Part shown: in pieces, positions 1 to 5,631 of the stretch
Position numbering within the stretch: position 1 is the stretch's first letter
Layout: every line of letters starts with the position of its first letter
Made by a program: the position numbers and the translations under genes
Assembly (NCBI GenBank): GCA_014381035.1
Contig: JACMIS010000594.1
Span: 1 to 7,135, forward strand
Direction: 5' to 3'
From: Armatimonadota bacterium
GTDB taxonomy: Bacteria; Armatimonadota; Armatimonadia; Armatimonadales; Armatimonadaceae
DNA: 7,135 bases
Notes under the pieces: model-generated
What the model was told of the DNA's origin: nothing
What the model saw: the letters and a program-made list of their open reading frames with translations, nothing else
Database searches by the model: none

Positions 1-1514
1 AAACCGCGTCCGCCTCGTTGGAAGTGATACTGGGTACTGACGACAAGGTTTTCCGGAAAGTTTTTCATTTCCTTGATAAACGTTTTGTCGCGGTCCATGC
101 CGAATCCACCGCCGCCTGACATGCCAAGAAACGGACTGGTACCGCCGGAGAACGCTGCCGAGATCTGCGCCAGATCTCCCCGGAACAGGTCCGAGATATC
201 AATCAGCACCGATTTACGGTCGGCTTGCTTCGCTTCGATCTTGAACGCCTGCAAGTAGCCATCCGCGAACGAACGTCGTACGGACTTGGCGATTTCCGGG
301 TTCGCCGCACGATAGAAAAAGTTCGGGATGGTAAAGAAGATGCGGTCGTCAATCTTCTCCAGCTTGAACACGATGTCGTTGATCGGGTCGCCCGCGACGA
401 TCTGCTCGGCAGTACCGGTGGAGGCGGTCGCCTGAAGCATCATCATCTTGCCGAGTTGGTCTTCCGGCAGTTCGGCGTAGATCGTGTCTTTACCGGCTTC
501 TTTCTTACGGTAGAGCGTCACGAGACCGGGGATTTTCGTGAATCCTTCTTTTATCGTCTCGTCAATGGTCTTTTCTTTTTTCGGCTCGGGCGGCTTGGTT
601 GCCTCGGTGGGTTTGGTCTCGCCCGGCTTCGTGGTCGCCGTGGTCGTTGCCGGTTTTTTGTCGTCGGGCTTTGCTGCGACCACTCCCTTCGGGGCTTCGG
701 TCAGTGGTTTCGGGGTTTGATTCGCGGCATAGGGACCGCCGTCGGTGCGCTCGTCATGGAAGACACCGGTCGCTTTTGTGCCGTCGGGTCCGAACGGAAT
801 CCCGGTCGCCTCGAAATCGTCACGCACCGGATCGCCGGTGGCGACATCCACGTACACAACGCCCTTCATCGTGATCGCATCGGAACCGGACTCCGCGTAA
901 GTGAGTTTGATTTTCGCGGTGTTGATTCCGGCGACCTTTTCGAACCCGACCAACTCGAAGTCAGCGTGTGCATCGCGAGTGCCGAGCTCCGCATTCGCCT
1001 TATAGTCGTGCGACCATTTGTCACCCGCCCCGACCGTCTTCGCGGGAAAGATCGGAGTGCTGGCGGCTTGCAGGCGGATGCCGAGGTTATCGTCGTCCTC
1101 TTCGCTGTCCTTCTTTTCTTCCTTATAACCGATGATCTCGCCGTTCGGCTTGACTGTCACGGCGGAAGTATCCTCGTTCGCCGCTTCCTGTGGTCGCTTC
1201 ATCCCGTTTATGGTGAACTCTTCGGATTCGGTCTTGTCTTCGAGAGTGACTTCGCCGCTCGGGGATACTTTGGAGAACGTGACTTTGCTGGTGCCTTTAT
1301 AGTCCATGGTGATCGTCTGACCACCGACCTCGAACTTTATCGTGGCGTCCTCTTTAGTTTTCTTTACCTGCCCTGCTTGCGCCCGGTAGACAAGGTAGAA
1401 CTTATCGGCGGCGGCGAAAGCGGCGCGAGGAGATTGCGTTGGCAGAAAGCCGACGCCGAGCATGAGAGTGAGCACGGCGGAGGAAACGCGAAGCGCGGTC
1501 CGCTTGCGGTTCAT
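1..1514 (-). CDS. Secreted DUF5118/DUF5117 zinc metalloprotease-like protein, N-terminal part (3' end outside window)
   Basis: The open frame runs 504 codons from ATG at 1514 off the left edge, so the C-terminal part is missing. Residues 1-36 form a signal peptide: basic start (MNRKRT), hydrophobic core, and an AFAAA-type cleavage site. Residues ~38-262 are beta-rich with no domain I can name. Residues ~264-315 are a Pro/Thr/Lys linker. From ~316 it reads like DUF5118, a short domain containing 'LVTLYRKK' and 'YAELPEDQLGKMMML', and then DUF5117, with 'LIDISDLF' (~437-444) and 'RDKTFIKEMKNFPENL' (~475-490). In the known family these modules precede a catalytic domain (DUF4953) with an HExxH zinc site, which would lie outside the window, so protease activity is inferred. 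The protein is likely exported. The ATG has no Shine-Dalgarno; an in-frame TTG at 1541 does, and would add nine residues (MINTVSPFP). A 444-codon frame on the opposite strand is a shadow of this gene. Confidence 0.85.
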   Translation of the reverse strand, partial: MNRKRTALRVSSAVLTLMLGVGFLPTQSPRAAFAAADKFYLVYRAQAGQVKKTKEDATIKFEVGGQTITMDYKGTSKVTFSKVSPSGEVTLEDKTESEEFTINGMKRPQEAANEDTSAVTVKPNGEIIGYKEEKKDSEEDDDNLGIRLQAASTPIFPAKTVGAGDKWSHDYKANAELGTRDAHADFELVGFEKVAGINTAKIKLTYAESGSDAITMKGVVYVDVATGDPVRDDFEATGIPFGPDGTKATGVFHDERTDGGPYAANQTPKPLTEAPKGVVAAKPDDKKPATTTATTKPGETKPTEATKPPEPKKEKTIDETIKEGFTKIPGLVTLYRKKEAGKDTIYAELPEDQLGKMMMLQATASTGTAEQIVAGDPINDIVFKLEKIDDRIFFTIPNFFYRAANPEIAKSVRRSFADGYLQAFKIEAKQADRKSVLIDISDLFRGDLAQISAAFSGGTSPFLGMSGGGGFGMDRDKTFIKEMKNFPENLVVSTQYHFQRGGRG

Positions 1515-1529
1515 CGGAAAAGGGGAAAC

Positions 1530-1571
1530 TGTGTTGATCAAAGGGTATGCACTCCTACCTGATGTGTTGAT
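1530..1571. repeat. 9-bp direct repeat TGTGTTGAT around the start of the secreted protein gene
   Basis: TGTGTTGAT occurs at 1530-1538 and again at 1563-1571, offset by 33 bp (about three helical turns). On the minus strand (ATCAACACA) one copy lies upstream of the Shine-Dalgarno and the other covers the bases just after the possible TTG start. It could be a binding site or chance: a 9-bp match in a region this size is not extremely rare. Confidence 0.3.
1552..1556 (-). promoter_or_regulatory. Shine-Dalgarno AGGAG supporting a TTG start at 1541
   Basis: Read on the minus strand, AGGTAGGAG ends at 1552 and lies 10 nt before an in-frame TTG (1541-1539). The nearest ATG (1514) is 37 nt further from this site and is preceded only by a pyrimidine run. 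Most other genes here have a Shine-Dalgarno close to the start, so TTG initiation is a real alternative. Against it, the ATG gives the more compact signal-peptide n-region. Confidence 0.45.
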
Positions 1572-1605
1572 TGACTGAGAAAGACGGGGCGCGGCGTGGC
1601 GCATA

Positions 1606-1623
1606 GTCGGCAGGTACGCCGAC
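1606..1623. repeat. Inverted repeat GTCGGC-6-GCCGAC in the leader of the secreted protein gene
   Basis: A perfect 6-bp inverted repeat with a 6-nt spacer (aggtac), about 65-90 nt upstream of the possible starts of the minus-strand gene. It may fold as a short GC-rich hairpin in the 5' leader or be an operator. There is no T-run after it on either strand, so it is not a convincing terminator. The rest of 1572-1720 is noncoding; an AT-rich stretch at ~1658-1680 could hold the promoter, but I could not fit a good -35/-10 pair. Confidence 0.3.
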
Positions 1624-1696
1624 GCGAACGGTGCATGGTGACAAATGTCGCCACCAATACTTTATCATAATACGCACAAATCTACCGTTTGGTTGC

Positions 1697-1721
1697 GCCC
1701 GTACAAAAACTTTTTTCGGGC
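1697..1721 (-). terminator. Weak hairpin overlapping the stop of the GRDP-like gene
   Basis: GCCCG (1697-1701) pairs with CGGGC (1717-1721). The interior holds an A5 run facing a T6 run that could extend the stem. The hairpin starts in the TAG stop codon (1723-1721) of the minus-strand gene. No T-run follows it on the minus strand, so it is at best a non-canonical terminator. Confidence 0.22.
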
Positions 1722-2554
1722 TAATCACCGCCCCCGCAACCGCCCCCGCCACAACCTGACGAACCGCCATCGCTGCCTCCGCTGTCGGAACCACCGCCGC
1801 TATCCCCATGTCCATGACTGTGCCCGTCGTTGGAATCGCCTCCACCGGCGTCAACGAACACTGTGGCATCACCGCCGCTGCCACCTCCTATTGTTCCATT
1901 CACACCCCCCGGTTGCCGGGGGGATCGTACGACGAGAAAAACGAATAGGGCGAGCACCAGTATGAGAAAAAGAGCGGCATATACGCCGTCCGTGCCCGAG
2001 GCACCAAACACGAAAGGCAGACATCCCAATACTGCTAGGAGTGCGACACCCGGAGCAAATCGCGGCAACCGTTTCGGGATAACCCAATTTTGGGAAGTAT
2101 TCACGCGTTGGAAGCGATTCCGTTCTTTCTGTAATTTCTCTGGCACGGGAAGCCAGATGTCGGCCGGTGGCATCTCGCCAAACCAGACCCGGTACGATTC
2201 GAGCGTTCGGACGTACCAATCGGTGAATTTATCCGCTTCCGCCTGACCGCCGCGTGTCGGTCCGTGATGGAGCGGGAAGCCGAGGATTTCACCACACAGT
2301 TCGTCCCAGTAGGAACGGGTGTAGACCATGTGCAGATGCCACGCCTGATCCACCGCGTCTGGCGGTGCGACGGGATTGTCCGATACGGCGGCCAAAAACA
2401 AAAAACGGCGGTACTCCAACAGTACGCGCCGTGTGTAATCTTCGGTCCAGCCGTTCTCCAGGCGCAGTCGCCGGGAAAACGGGAACGTTGCTTGCGCGAA
2501 ATCGAGCGGAAAGTTTTTCAGTTTTTCGTAAAGTGGGTGTGTCTCTGCTTTCAT
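1721..2554 (-). CDS. GRDP-like (DUF1399-type) membrane protein with Gly/Cys-rich tail
   Basis: A 277-residue protein. The ATG at 2554 is chosen because a perfect AGGAGG lies 4 nt upstream; the frame stays open upstream to 2692, but that extension is basic, low in complexity and lies in the divergent promoter region. Residues ~1-160 are a soluble domain with 'VDQAWHLHMVYTRSYW' (68-83) and 'LHHGPTRGG' (95-103). This Trp-His plus YW plus HH-P-G pattern resembles the glycine-rich domain-containing protein family (PF07173/DUF1399). Two hydrophobic segments follow (~167-185 and ~190-210), probably a membrane hairpin. The tail (~216-277) is rich in Gly, Ser, Asp and His (GHSHGHG) and ends in two GCGGG-type motifs. 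A similar Gly/Cys ending is known in TIGR04222-type bacterial membrane proteins. The function is unknown. It is divergent from the PhyH gene. The His/Cys-rich tail could bind metal, which is only inference. Confidence 0.8.
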   Translation of the reverse strand: MKAETHPLYEKLKNFPLDFAQATFPFSRRLRLENGWTEDYTRRVLLEYRRFLFLAAVSDNPVAPPDAVDQAWHLHMVYTRSYWDELCGEILGFPLHHGPTRGGQAEADKFTDWYVRTLESYRVWFGEMPPADIWLPVPEKLQKERNRFQRVNTSQNWVIPKRLPRFAPGVALLAVLGCLPFVFGASGTDGVYAALFLILVLALFVFLVVRSPRQPGGVNGTIGGGSGGDATVFVDAGGGDSNDGHSHGHGDSGGGSDSGGSDGGSSGCGGGGCGGGD

Positions 2555-2628
2555 TGTTCCTCCTACTAATCCGACACGCATTGACGGATTCTTGTTGCTT
2601 GCTTTCTTTCTTTTTGTCCTTCGCGAGG

Positions 2629-2658
2629 TTGACGTACTGATAGATGCGCCTTTACAAT
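2629..2658 (+). promoter_or_regulatory. Sigma70-type promoter of the PhyH-family gene
   Basis: TTGACG (2629-2634) and TACAAT (2653-2658) are separated by 18 bp, each one mismatch from the sigma70 consensus. Transcription would begin near 2665, about 20-27 nt before the start codon, leaving room for the Shine-Dalgarno at 2678-2682. The promoter excludes the upstream in-frame ATG at 2644. A second TTGACG at 2581-2586 has no matching -10 box. No equally good promoter was found for the divergent minus-strand gene. Confidence 0.6.
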
Positions 2659-2691
2659 AGGCGAAACGTAGTTGTTCAGGAGCGAATGTCA

Positions 2692-3573
2692 ATGGGGAAT
2701 TTGTATCGTGCTTTGACCGATGCGGATGTCGAGCAGTTTTTCAGCCGCGGTTTTGTGTATTTGCCGGGAGCCGTTTCGCCCGAAATCATCGCGGCATACA
2801 CCGCGAATATTTGGGGGCGTTTGGGCTATGATCCCGACAACCCGGCGACATGGGAAAAGCACTGGGTGCCGCTGATGACGGAAAATGCGCGACCGGTTCA
2901 GGAAGTGTCGCCGGTCTCCTACGACGCCATCTGTGATCTATGCGGCGAGGATCGGGTGCTTGCCTCCTACTGGGGGGATGGCTTGATCGTGAATCTGGGA
3001 CGCGCCGATGACGCCGAACTGTGGGAACCGCCGACCGCCGCCGCACCCGGCTGGCACACCGACGGCGACTTTTTCCGGCATTTCTTAGACTCCCCGGAAC
3101 AGGGATTGCTTTCCATCGTGCTCTGGTCGGACGTTCTTCCCAAAGGGGGCGCGACATTCGTCGCCGGAGATTCAGTACCGTATGTTTCTCGTTACTACGC
3201 CGAGCATCCCGAGGGAATGTTGCCGAACGAACTCGGGACCAAAGAGCACGTCGCCAAATGCACCGACTTCTTCGAGGCGACCGGCAAAGCAGGCGACGTG
3301 TACCTCTTGCACCCGTTCGTGATTCACGCGTCATCGCGCAATGCCATGCGCCGCCTCCGCATGATCTCCAACCCGCCCGTGCACCTGAAAGAACCGATGC
3401 ACTTCAACCGCGAAAACCCGGACGACTTCTCGCTCGTCGAGCAAGCGATCCTGCGCGGGTTGGGCGTCGAGCGATATGACTTTGTTCCGACCGCGCCGCG
3501 AGAGCGCATCGAAACCCATCGGGATCGCCGGAAGCGGGAAGCCGTCGAAGCCGCTCAAATGGCAGTTCAGTAG
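2692..3573 (+). CDS. Phytanoyl-CoA dioxygenase (PhyH) family Fe(II)/2-oxoglutarate oxygenase
   Basis: A 293-residue protein, a usual length for bacterial PhyH enzymes. The fold is expected to be a double-stranded beta-helix that binds Fe(II) and 2-oxoglutarate and hydroxylates a small molecule. Visible signs are an N-terminal 'FFSRGFVYLPGAVSP' segment (16-30), the iron-binding HxD in 'WHTDGDFF' (His122, Asp124), and a distal 'GDVYLLHPFVIHASSRN' region (201-217). In that region His212 is the likely third iron ligand and Arg220/Arg221 the likely 2-oxoglutarate contact. The C-terminus is a charged, probably helical stretch. The start is ATG 2692, 9 nt after AGGAG (2678-2682); ATG 2686 is possible but only 3 nt from it. 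The open frame to 2644 overlaps the promoter and is rejected. The substrate cannot be told. The gene stands alone, divergent from the GRDP-like gene and tail-to-tail with the LptA-like gene, 15 nt away. Confidence 0.87.
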   Translation: MGNLYRALTDADVEQFFSRGFVYLPGAVSPEIIAAYTANIWGRLGYDPDNPATWEKHWVPLMTENARPVQEVSPVSYDAICDLCGEDRVLASYWGDGLIVNLGRADDAELWEPPTAAAPGWHTDGDFFRHFLDSPEQGLLSIVLWSDVLPKGGATFVAGDSVPYVSRYYAEHPEGMLPNELGTKEHVAKCTDFFEATGKAGDVYLLHPFVIHASSRNAMRRLRMISNPPVHLKEPMHFNRENPDDFSLVEQAILRGLGVERYDFVPTAPRERIETHRDRRKREAVEAAQMAVQ

Positions 3574-3588
3574 TAACAGGCGGGATTG

Positions 3589-4425
3589 TTAGGGCGGAGC
3601 GGGCGAAGGAACCGGTTGCGGTGTCGTGGCTGGCTCTGTTGGCGTTTCCGGAGCTTCGATGACCTCGACTTCACCGTTTTCTTTTTCGCGTACCGGGACG
3701 ATGCCACTTACTTTTTTAAGACTCGGGTCGCTGATCACATCCACGTATTCATCGCCTTCCCGGAATGAGGCGACGGCACGGGCATTCTTTCCCGGTGCGT
3801 CCCCCTTTTCCCCGGAGGGATTACGCGACTTGATGTTGCCGACGAGGGTGACGGTTTCCGCGACACCGTCATACAAGCCCCGGTCGCCGGTGATCGTGCG
3901 ATTTTTCTGCTTGATGGTCAGGTTCCCGGTCAACACCGCTTTTTTTGTGCGCCAGTTGTAGCGTACCTTGTCGCAAGTGATCGTTACCGGGTCTTTGAAG
4001 TTGCGGCGGAGCGACCCTTTCGGCGCGTTCGTGGTGCCGTTCTGTTTCGGTCGGGCGTTGATGACAACATTGCCGCTAAAGTCTGCGTCGCGGGTGCTGT
4101 AATACGCCACGCCTTCATCCGCCGTCAATGTGTTTTGCTTATCGTCGAGGCGTAGTCGGGTCGGGGCGCTCGCGATCTGCGTGTCACCGTTATAGGTCGC
4201 CTTCTGCGTATTGAGCGTGGAATCCTCGGACTTGATCACGACGCTACCGGTTAGCGTGGTGAAGTTTTCACCGCTGGGCAACGGCGTGTTTCGAACCCGT
4301 TCCGCATCGGTAGTGACAATGCGACTCTTTCCCGTCGTCGCTGGCTTCGCGATCTGTCGGGCGTACAGTGCGGTTCCGCTGACAATGGTCGCAAGCAGGG
4401 CGAGAATTAAAATGCGTCGTTTCAT
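3589..4425 (-). CDS. LptA/OstA-like periplasmic protein
   Basis: A 278-residue exported protein. Residues 1-22 are a signal peptide (MKRR, hydrophobic core, cleavage near LYA). Residues ~40-245 are built from short beta-strand repeats typical of the LptA/OstA fold: 'TLTGSVVIKSEDSTLNTQKATY' type units, 'NTLTADEGVAYYS' (98-110), 'DADFSGNVVI' (113-122), 'AVLTGNLTIKQKNRTITGDRGLYD' type units (163-186), and 'TVTLVGNIKSRNP' (191-203). In the family this beta-jellyroll forms the periplasmic bridge that carries lipopolysaccharide to the outer membrane; related domains also occur in LptC and LptD. Here it is not next to other lpt genes, so its exact role is inferred. The C-terminus (~259-278) is a Pro/Thr-rich tail not found in the E. 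coli LptA type. The ATG has GAGG 5 nt upstream, and a TATAAT box lies at 4461-4466. It is longer than E. coli LptA (185 residues). Confidence 0.8.
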   Translation of the reverse strand: MKRRILILALLATIVSGTALYARQIAKPATTGKSRIVTTDAERVRNTPLPSGENFTTLTGSVVIKSEDSTLNTQKATYNGDTQIASAPTRLRLDDKQNTLTADEGVAYYSTRDADFSGNVVINARPKQNGTTNAPKGSLRRNFKDPVTITCDKVRYNWRTKKAVLTGNLTIKQKNRTITGDRGLYDGVAETVTLVGNIKSRNPSGEKGDAPGKNARAVASFREGDEYVDVISDPSLKKVSGIVPVREKENGEVEVIEAPETPTEPATTPQPVPSPAPP

Positions 4426-4460
4426 GATTTCCTCAAAAGCGTGGTAAACGTTATCGGCTT

Positions 4461-4466
4461 ATTATA
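4461..4466 (-). promoter_or_regulatory. Perfect -10 box TATAAT upstream of the LptA-like gene
   Basis: Minus-strand TATAAT (4466-4461) lies in the 66-nt gap between the araC-type stop (4492) and the LptA-like start (4425). It would give a leader of about 28 nt carrying the GAGG ribosome site. No good -35 hexamer lies 16-18 bp upstream, so the promoter may be weak or activator-dependent, or the match may be chance in an AT-rich spot. Confidence 0.45.
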
Positions 4467-4491
4467 CCGACCGCGAACGTGCTCTGGCTCT

Positions 4492-5514
4492 TCATTTTAT
4501 TCCCAGGACCGAATGCTCCGAACGTCGCCGGTATTCCCCCGGTGTCACTCCGATGTGTTGCTTGAAAACTTTCGAGAGCGCGGCTTCCGAACCGTAACCG
4601 ATCCGGGCGGCGATTTCCGAGAGAGTTAATCGCTCGCCGCCACGCAGGAATCGCCCCGCCAGAAAGAGACGCCATTGTGTTAGATACGCGAGGGGGGTGA
4701 TACCAACCTGTTCAGTAAAATCGTGCGCGAACGCCGACCGCGACAAACAGCAGTGCGTGGCGAGGCTTGCCACACTCCAGGGTTCGGCGGGCTGTTTGTG
4801 CATCGCGAAAAGCGCGGGGGCGATACGTCCGTCCGCGATGGCGCGGAGATAATTGGCGTGTGTGCAACCGAGATCGCTGTCCGCAAGGTGGGCACGTACG
4901 GCTTGAATGAAGAGGATTTCCGCAAGGCGGTTCACCACGGTCTGGTAGCCTGGTCTGCCGCTGGTGGTTTCGCACCGCAAAAACTCCAGCGTTGCCGGAA
5001 GCCACGGGACCGGTTTGCCATTCTCGCTGCGTAGAACGATCACCGATGGCAGAGCGCGTAGGAGCGGATGGCCAAGCGACTGAGGCGTATTTTTGCACTC
5101 GCCCGCATAAAACAGATTGCCACAGAGTGTCTCGGTCTGCGCCCCGTTTCCGCCGAAACAGAGCCAGTCATCCGCCGTGATAACCCCGCGGGACACCGCG
5201 CACTCAATCGGTGTTGACATGGTTTGTGCTTTGTCGGTTAGTACGTGCTCCGGGGAACGGGGAAGCAGCACGAAATCGCCGGCACTAAGCGACAGCGATT
5301 CGCCGTCGGCAAGCGTAACAAGGCAACCTGCCCCGCTCAATACCATATGGAACGTCGCGCTCGCGGCTCCGATCTCCTGTTCCGGCGCGAACGATAGCCC
5401 CCACGGTGCGCTAAACCGCCCCCTGTACATGGCGGCACCGTGTAGGGAGAGCGTGTCGAGAAGTGCGGTCAGTCCGTCGGTCGGGGTAGGCAGAATAGGA
5501 TATTTTGCTTGCAT
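4492..5514 (-). CDS. AraC-family transcriptional regulator with N-terminal cupin domain
   Basis: A 340-residue regulator. Residues ~5-200 resemble the cupin-type ligand domain (PF12852) found in AraC proteins next to oxidoreductase genes: 'RGRFSAPWGLSF' (31-42), then 'FHMVLSGAGCL' and 'LSAGDFVLLPRSPEHVL' (76-92), the usual cupin strand with a Pro-rich turn. The C-terminal DNA-binding domain has two helix-turn-helix units: residues ~247-266 ('SVASLATHCCLSRSAF') and ~297-318 ('LSEIAARIGYGSEAALSKVF'), followed by the family signature 'GVTPGEYRR' (322-330). The start is uncertain: ATG 5514 matches where family members begin but has no Shine-Dalgarno, and the in-frame TTG at 5541 has none either. 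It is divergent from the NmrA-like reductase gene, so it most likely controls that gene and itself. The effector is unknown. Confidence 0.9.
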   Translation of the reverse strand: MQAKYPILPTPTDGLTALLDTLSLHGAAMYRGRFSAPWGLSFAPEQEIGAASATFHMVLSGAGCLVTLADGESLSLSAGDFVLLPRSPEHVLTDKAQTMSTPIECAVSRGVITADDWLCFGGNGAQTETLCGNLFYAGECKNTPQSLGHPLLRALPSVIVLRSENGKPVPWLPATLEFLRCETTSGRPGYQTVVNRLAEILFIQAVRAHLADSDLGCTHANYLRAIADGRIAPALFAMHKQPAEPWSVASLATHCCLSRSAFAHDFTEQVGITPLAYLTQWRLFLAGRFLRGGERLTLSEIAARIGYGSEAALSKVFKQHIGVTPGEYRRRSEHSVLGIK

Positions 5515-5523
5515 GGTATTTTT

Positions 5524-5569
5524 TGGACGAATGGATAACAAAATCGGCTCATCGGATATGGTTCGTCCA
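5524..5569. promoter_or_regulatory. Candidate operator: 8-bp perfect inverted repeat in the araC/nmrA divergent region
   Basis: TGGACGAA (5524-5531) and TTCGTCCA (5562-5569) are perfect inverted copies with a 30-bp spacer (38 bp centre to centre). They lie in the 117-nt region between two divergent genes, where an AraC-type regulator would be expected to bind. The left arm is 10 nt from the regulator's ATG; the right arm lies about 13 bp before a TATCAT box (5582-5587, five of six matches to -10) that could serve the reductase gene and lacks a good -35. That fits an activator-dependent promoter. Inferred from position and symmetry only. Confidence 0.5.
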
Positions 5570-5631
5570 CTGAGGTTAGTTTATCATAGAGCCAGCGGAC
5601 GTATCACAGACCGCGACAAAGGAAGAAAACT

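Noticed and set aside
225..1562. A 445-residue open frame on the plus strand.
   Set aside because: Its composition is Arg/Gly/Phe/Leu-rich with no domain. The minus strand over the same bases encodes a signal peptide plus DUF5118/DUF5117 motifs, so this is the antisense shadow of a GC-rich gene.
1636..1656. Imperfect inverted repeat TGGTGACA / TGTCgccACCA.
   Set aside because: The stem needs a 3-nt bulge and has a 2-nt loop, so it is not a plausible hairpin or a clear operator.
1555..1884. A 109-residue minus-strand open frame across the end of the GRDP-like gene and its downstream gap.
   Set aside because: It is an alternate-frame reading of the Gly-rich tail region, with no ribosome site or recognisable motif.
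1725..1920. A possible simple-sequence or tandem DNA repeat from the repeated glycine codons.
   Set aside because: The codons vary and no fixed repeat unit returns; it is a low-complexity protein tail rather than a DNA repeat.
2581..2586. TTGACG as a second -35 box for the PhyH gene.
   Set aside because: No -10-like hexamer lies 16-19 bp downstream; that stretch is a pyrimidine run.
1869..2640. Several open frames of 60-140 residues on both strands inside the GRDP-like gene.
   Set aside because: They overlap a gene with recognisable motifs and an excellent ribosome site, and have Arg/Pro/Ser-rich shadow composition.
3021..3479. A 152-residue plus-strand frame, and a 182-residue minus-strand frame nearby, inside the PhyH gene.
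   Set aside because: Both are Arg-rich shadows; the PhyH frame carries the HxD and distal His/Arg motifs.
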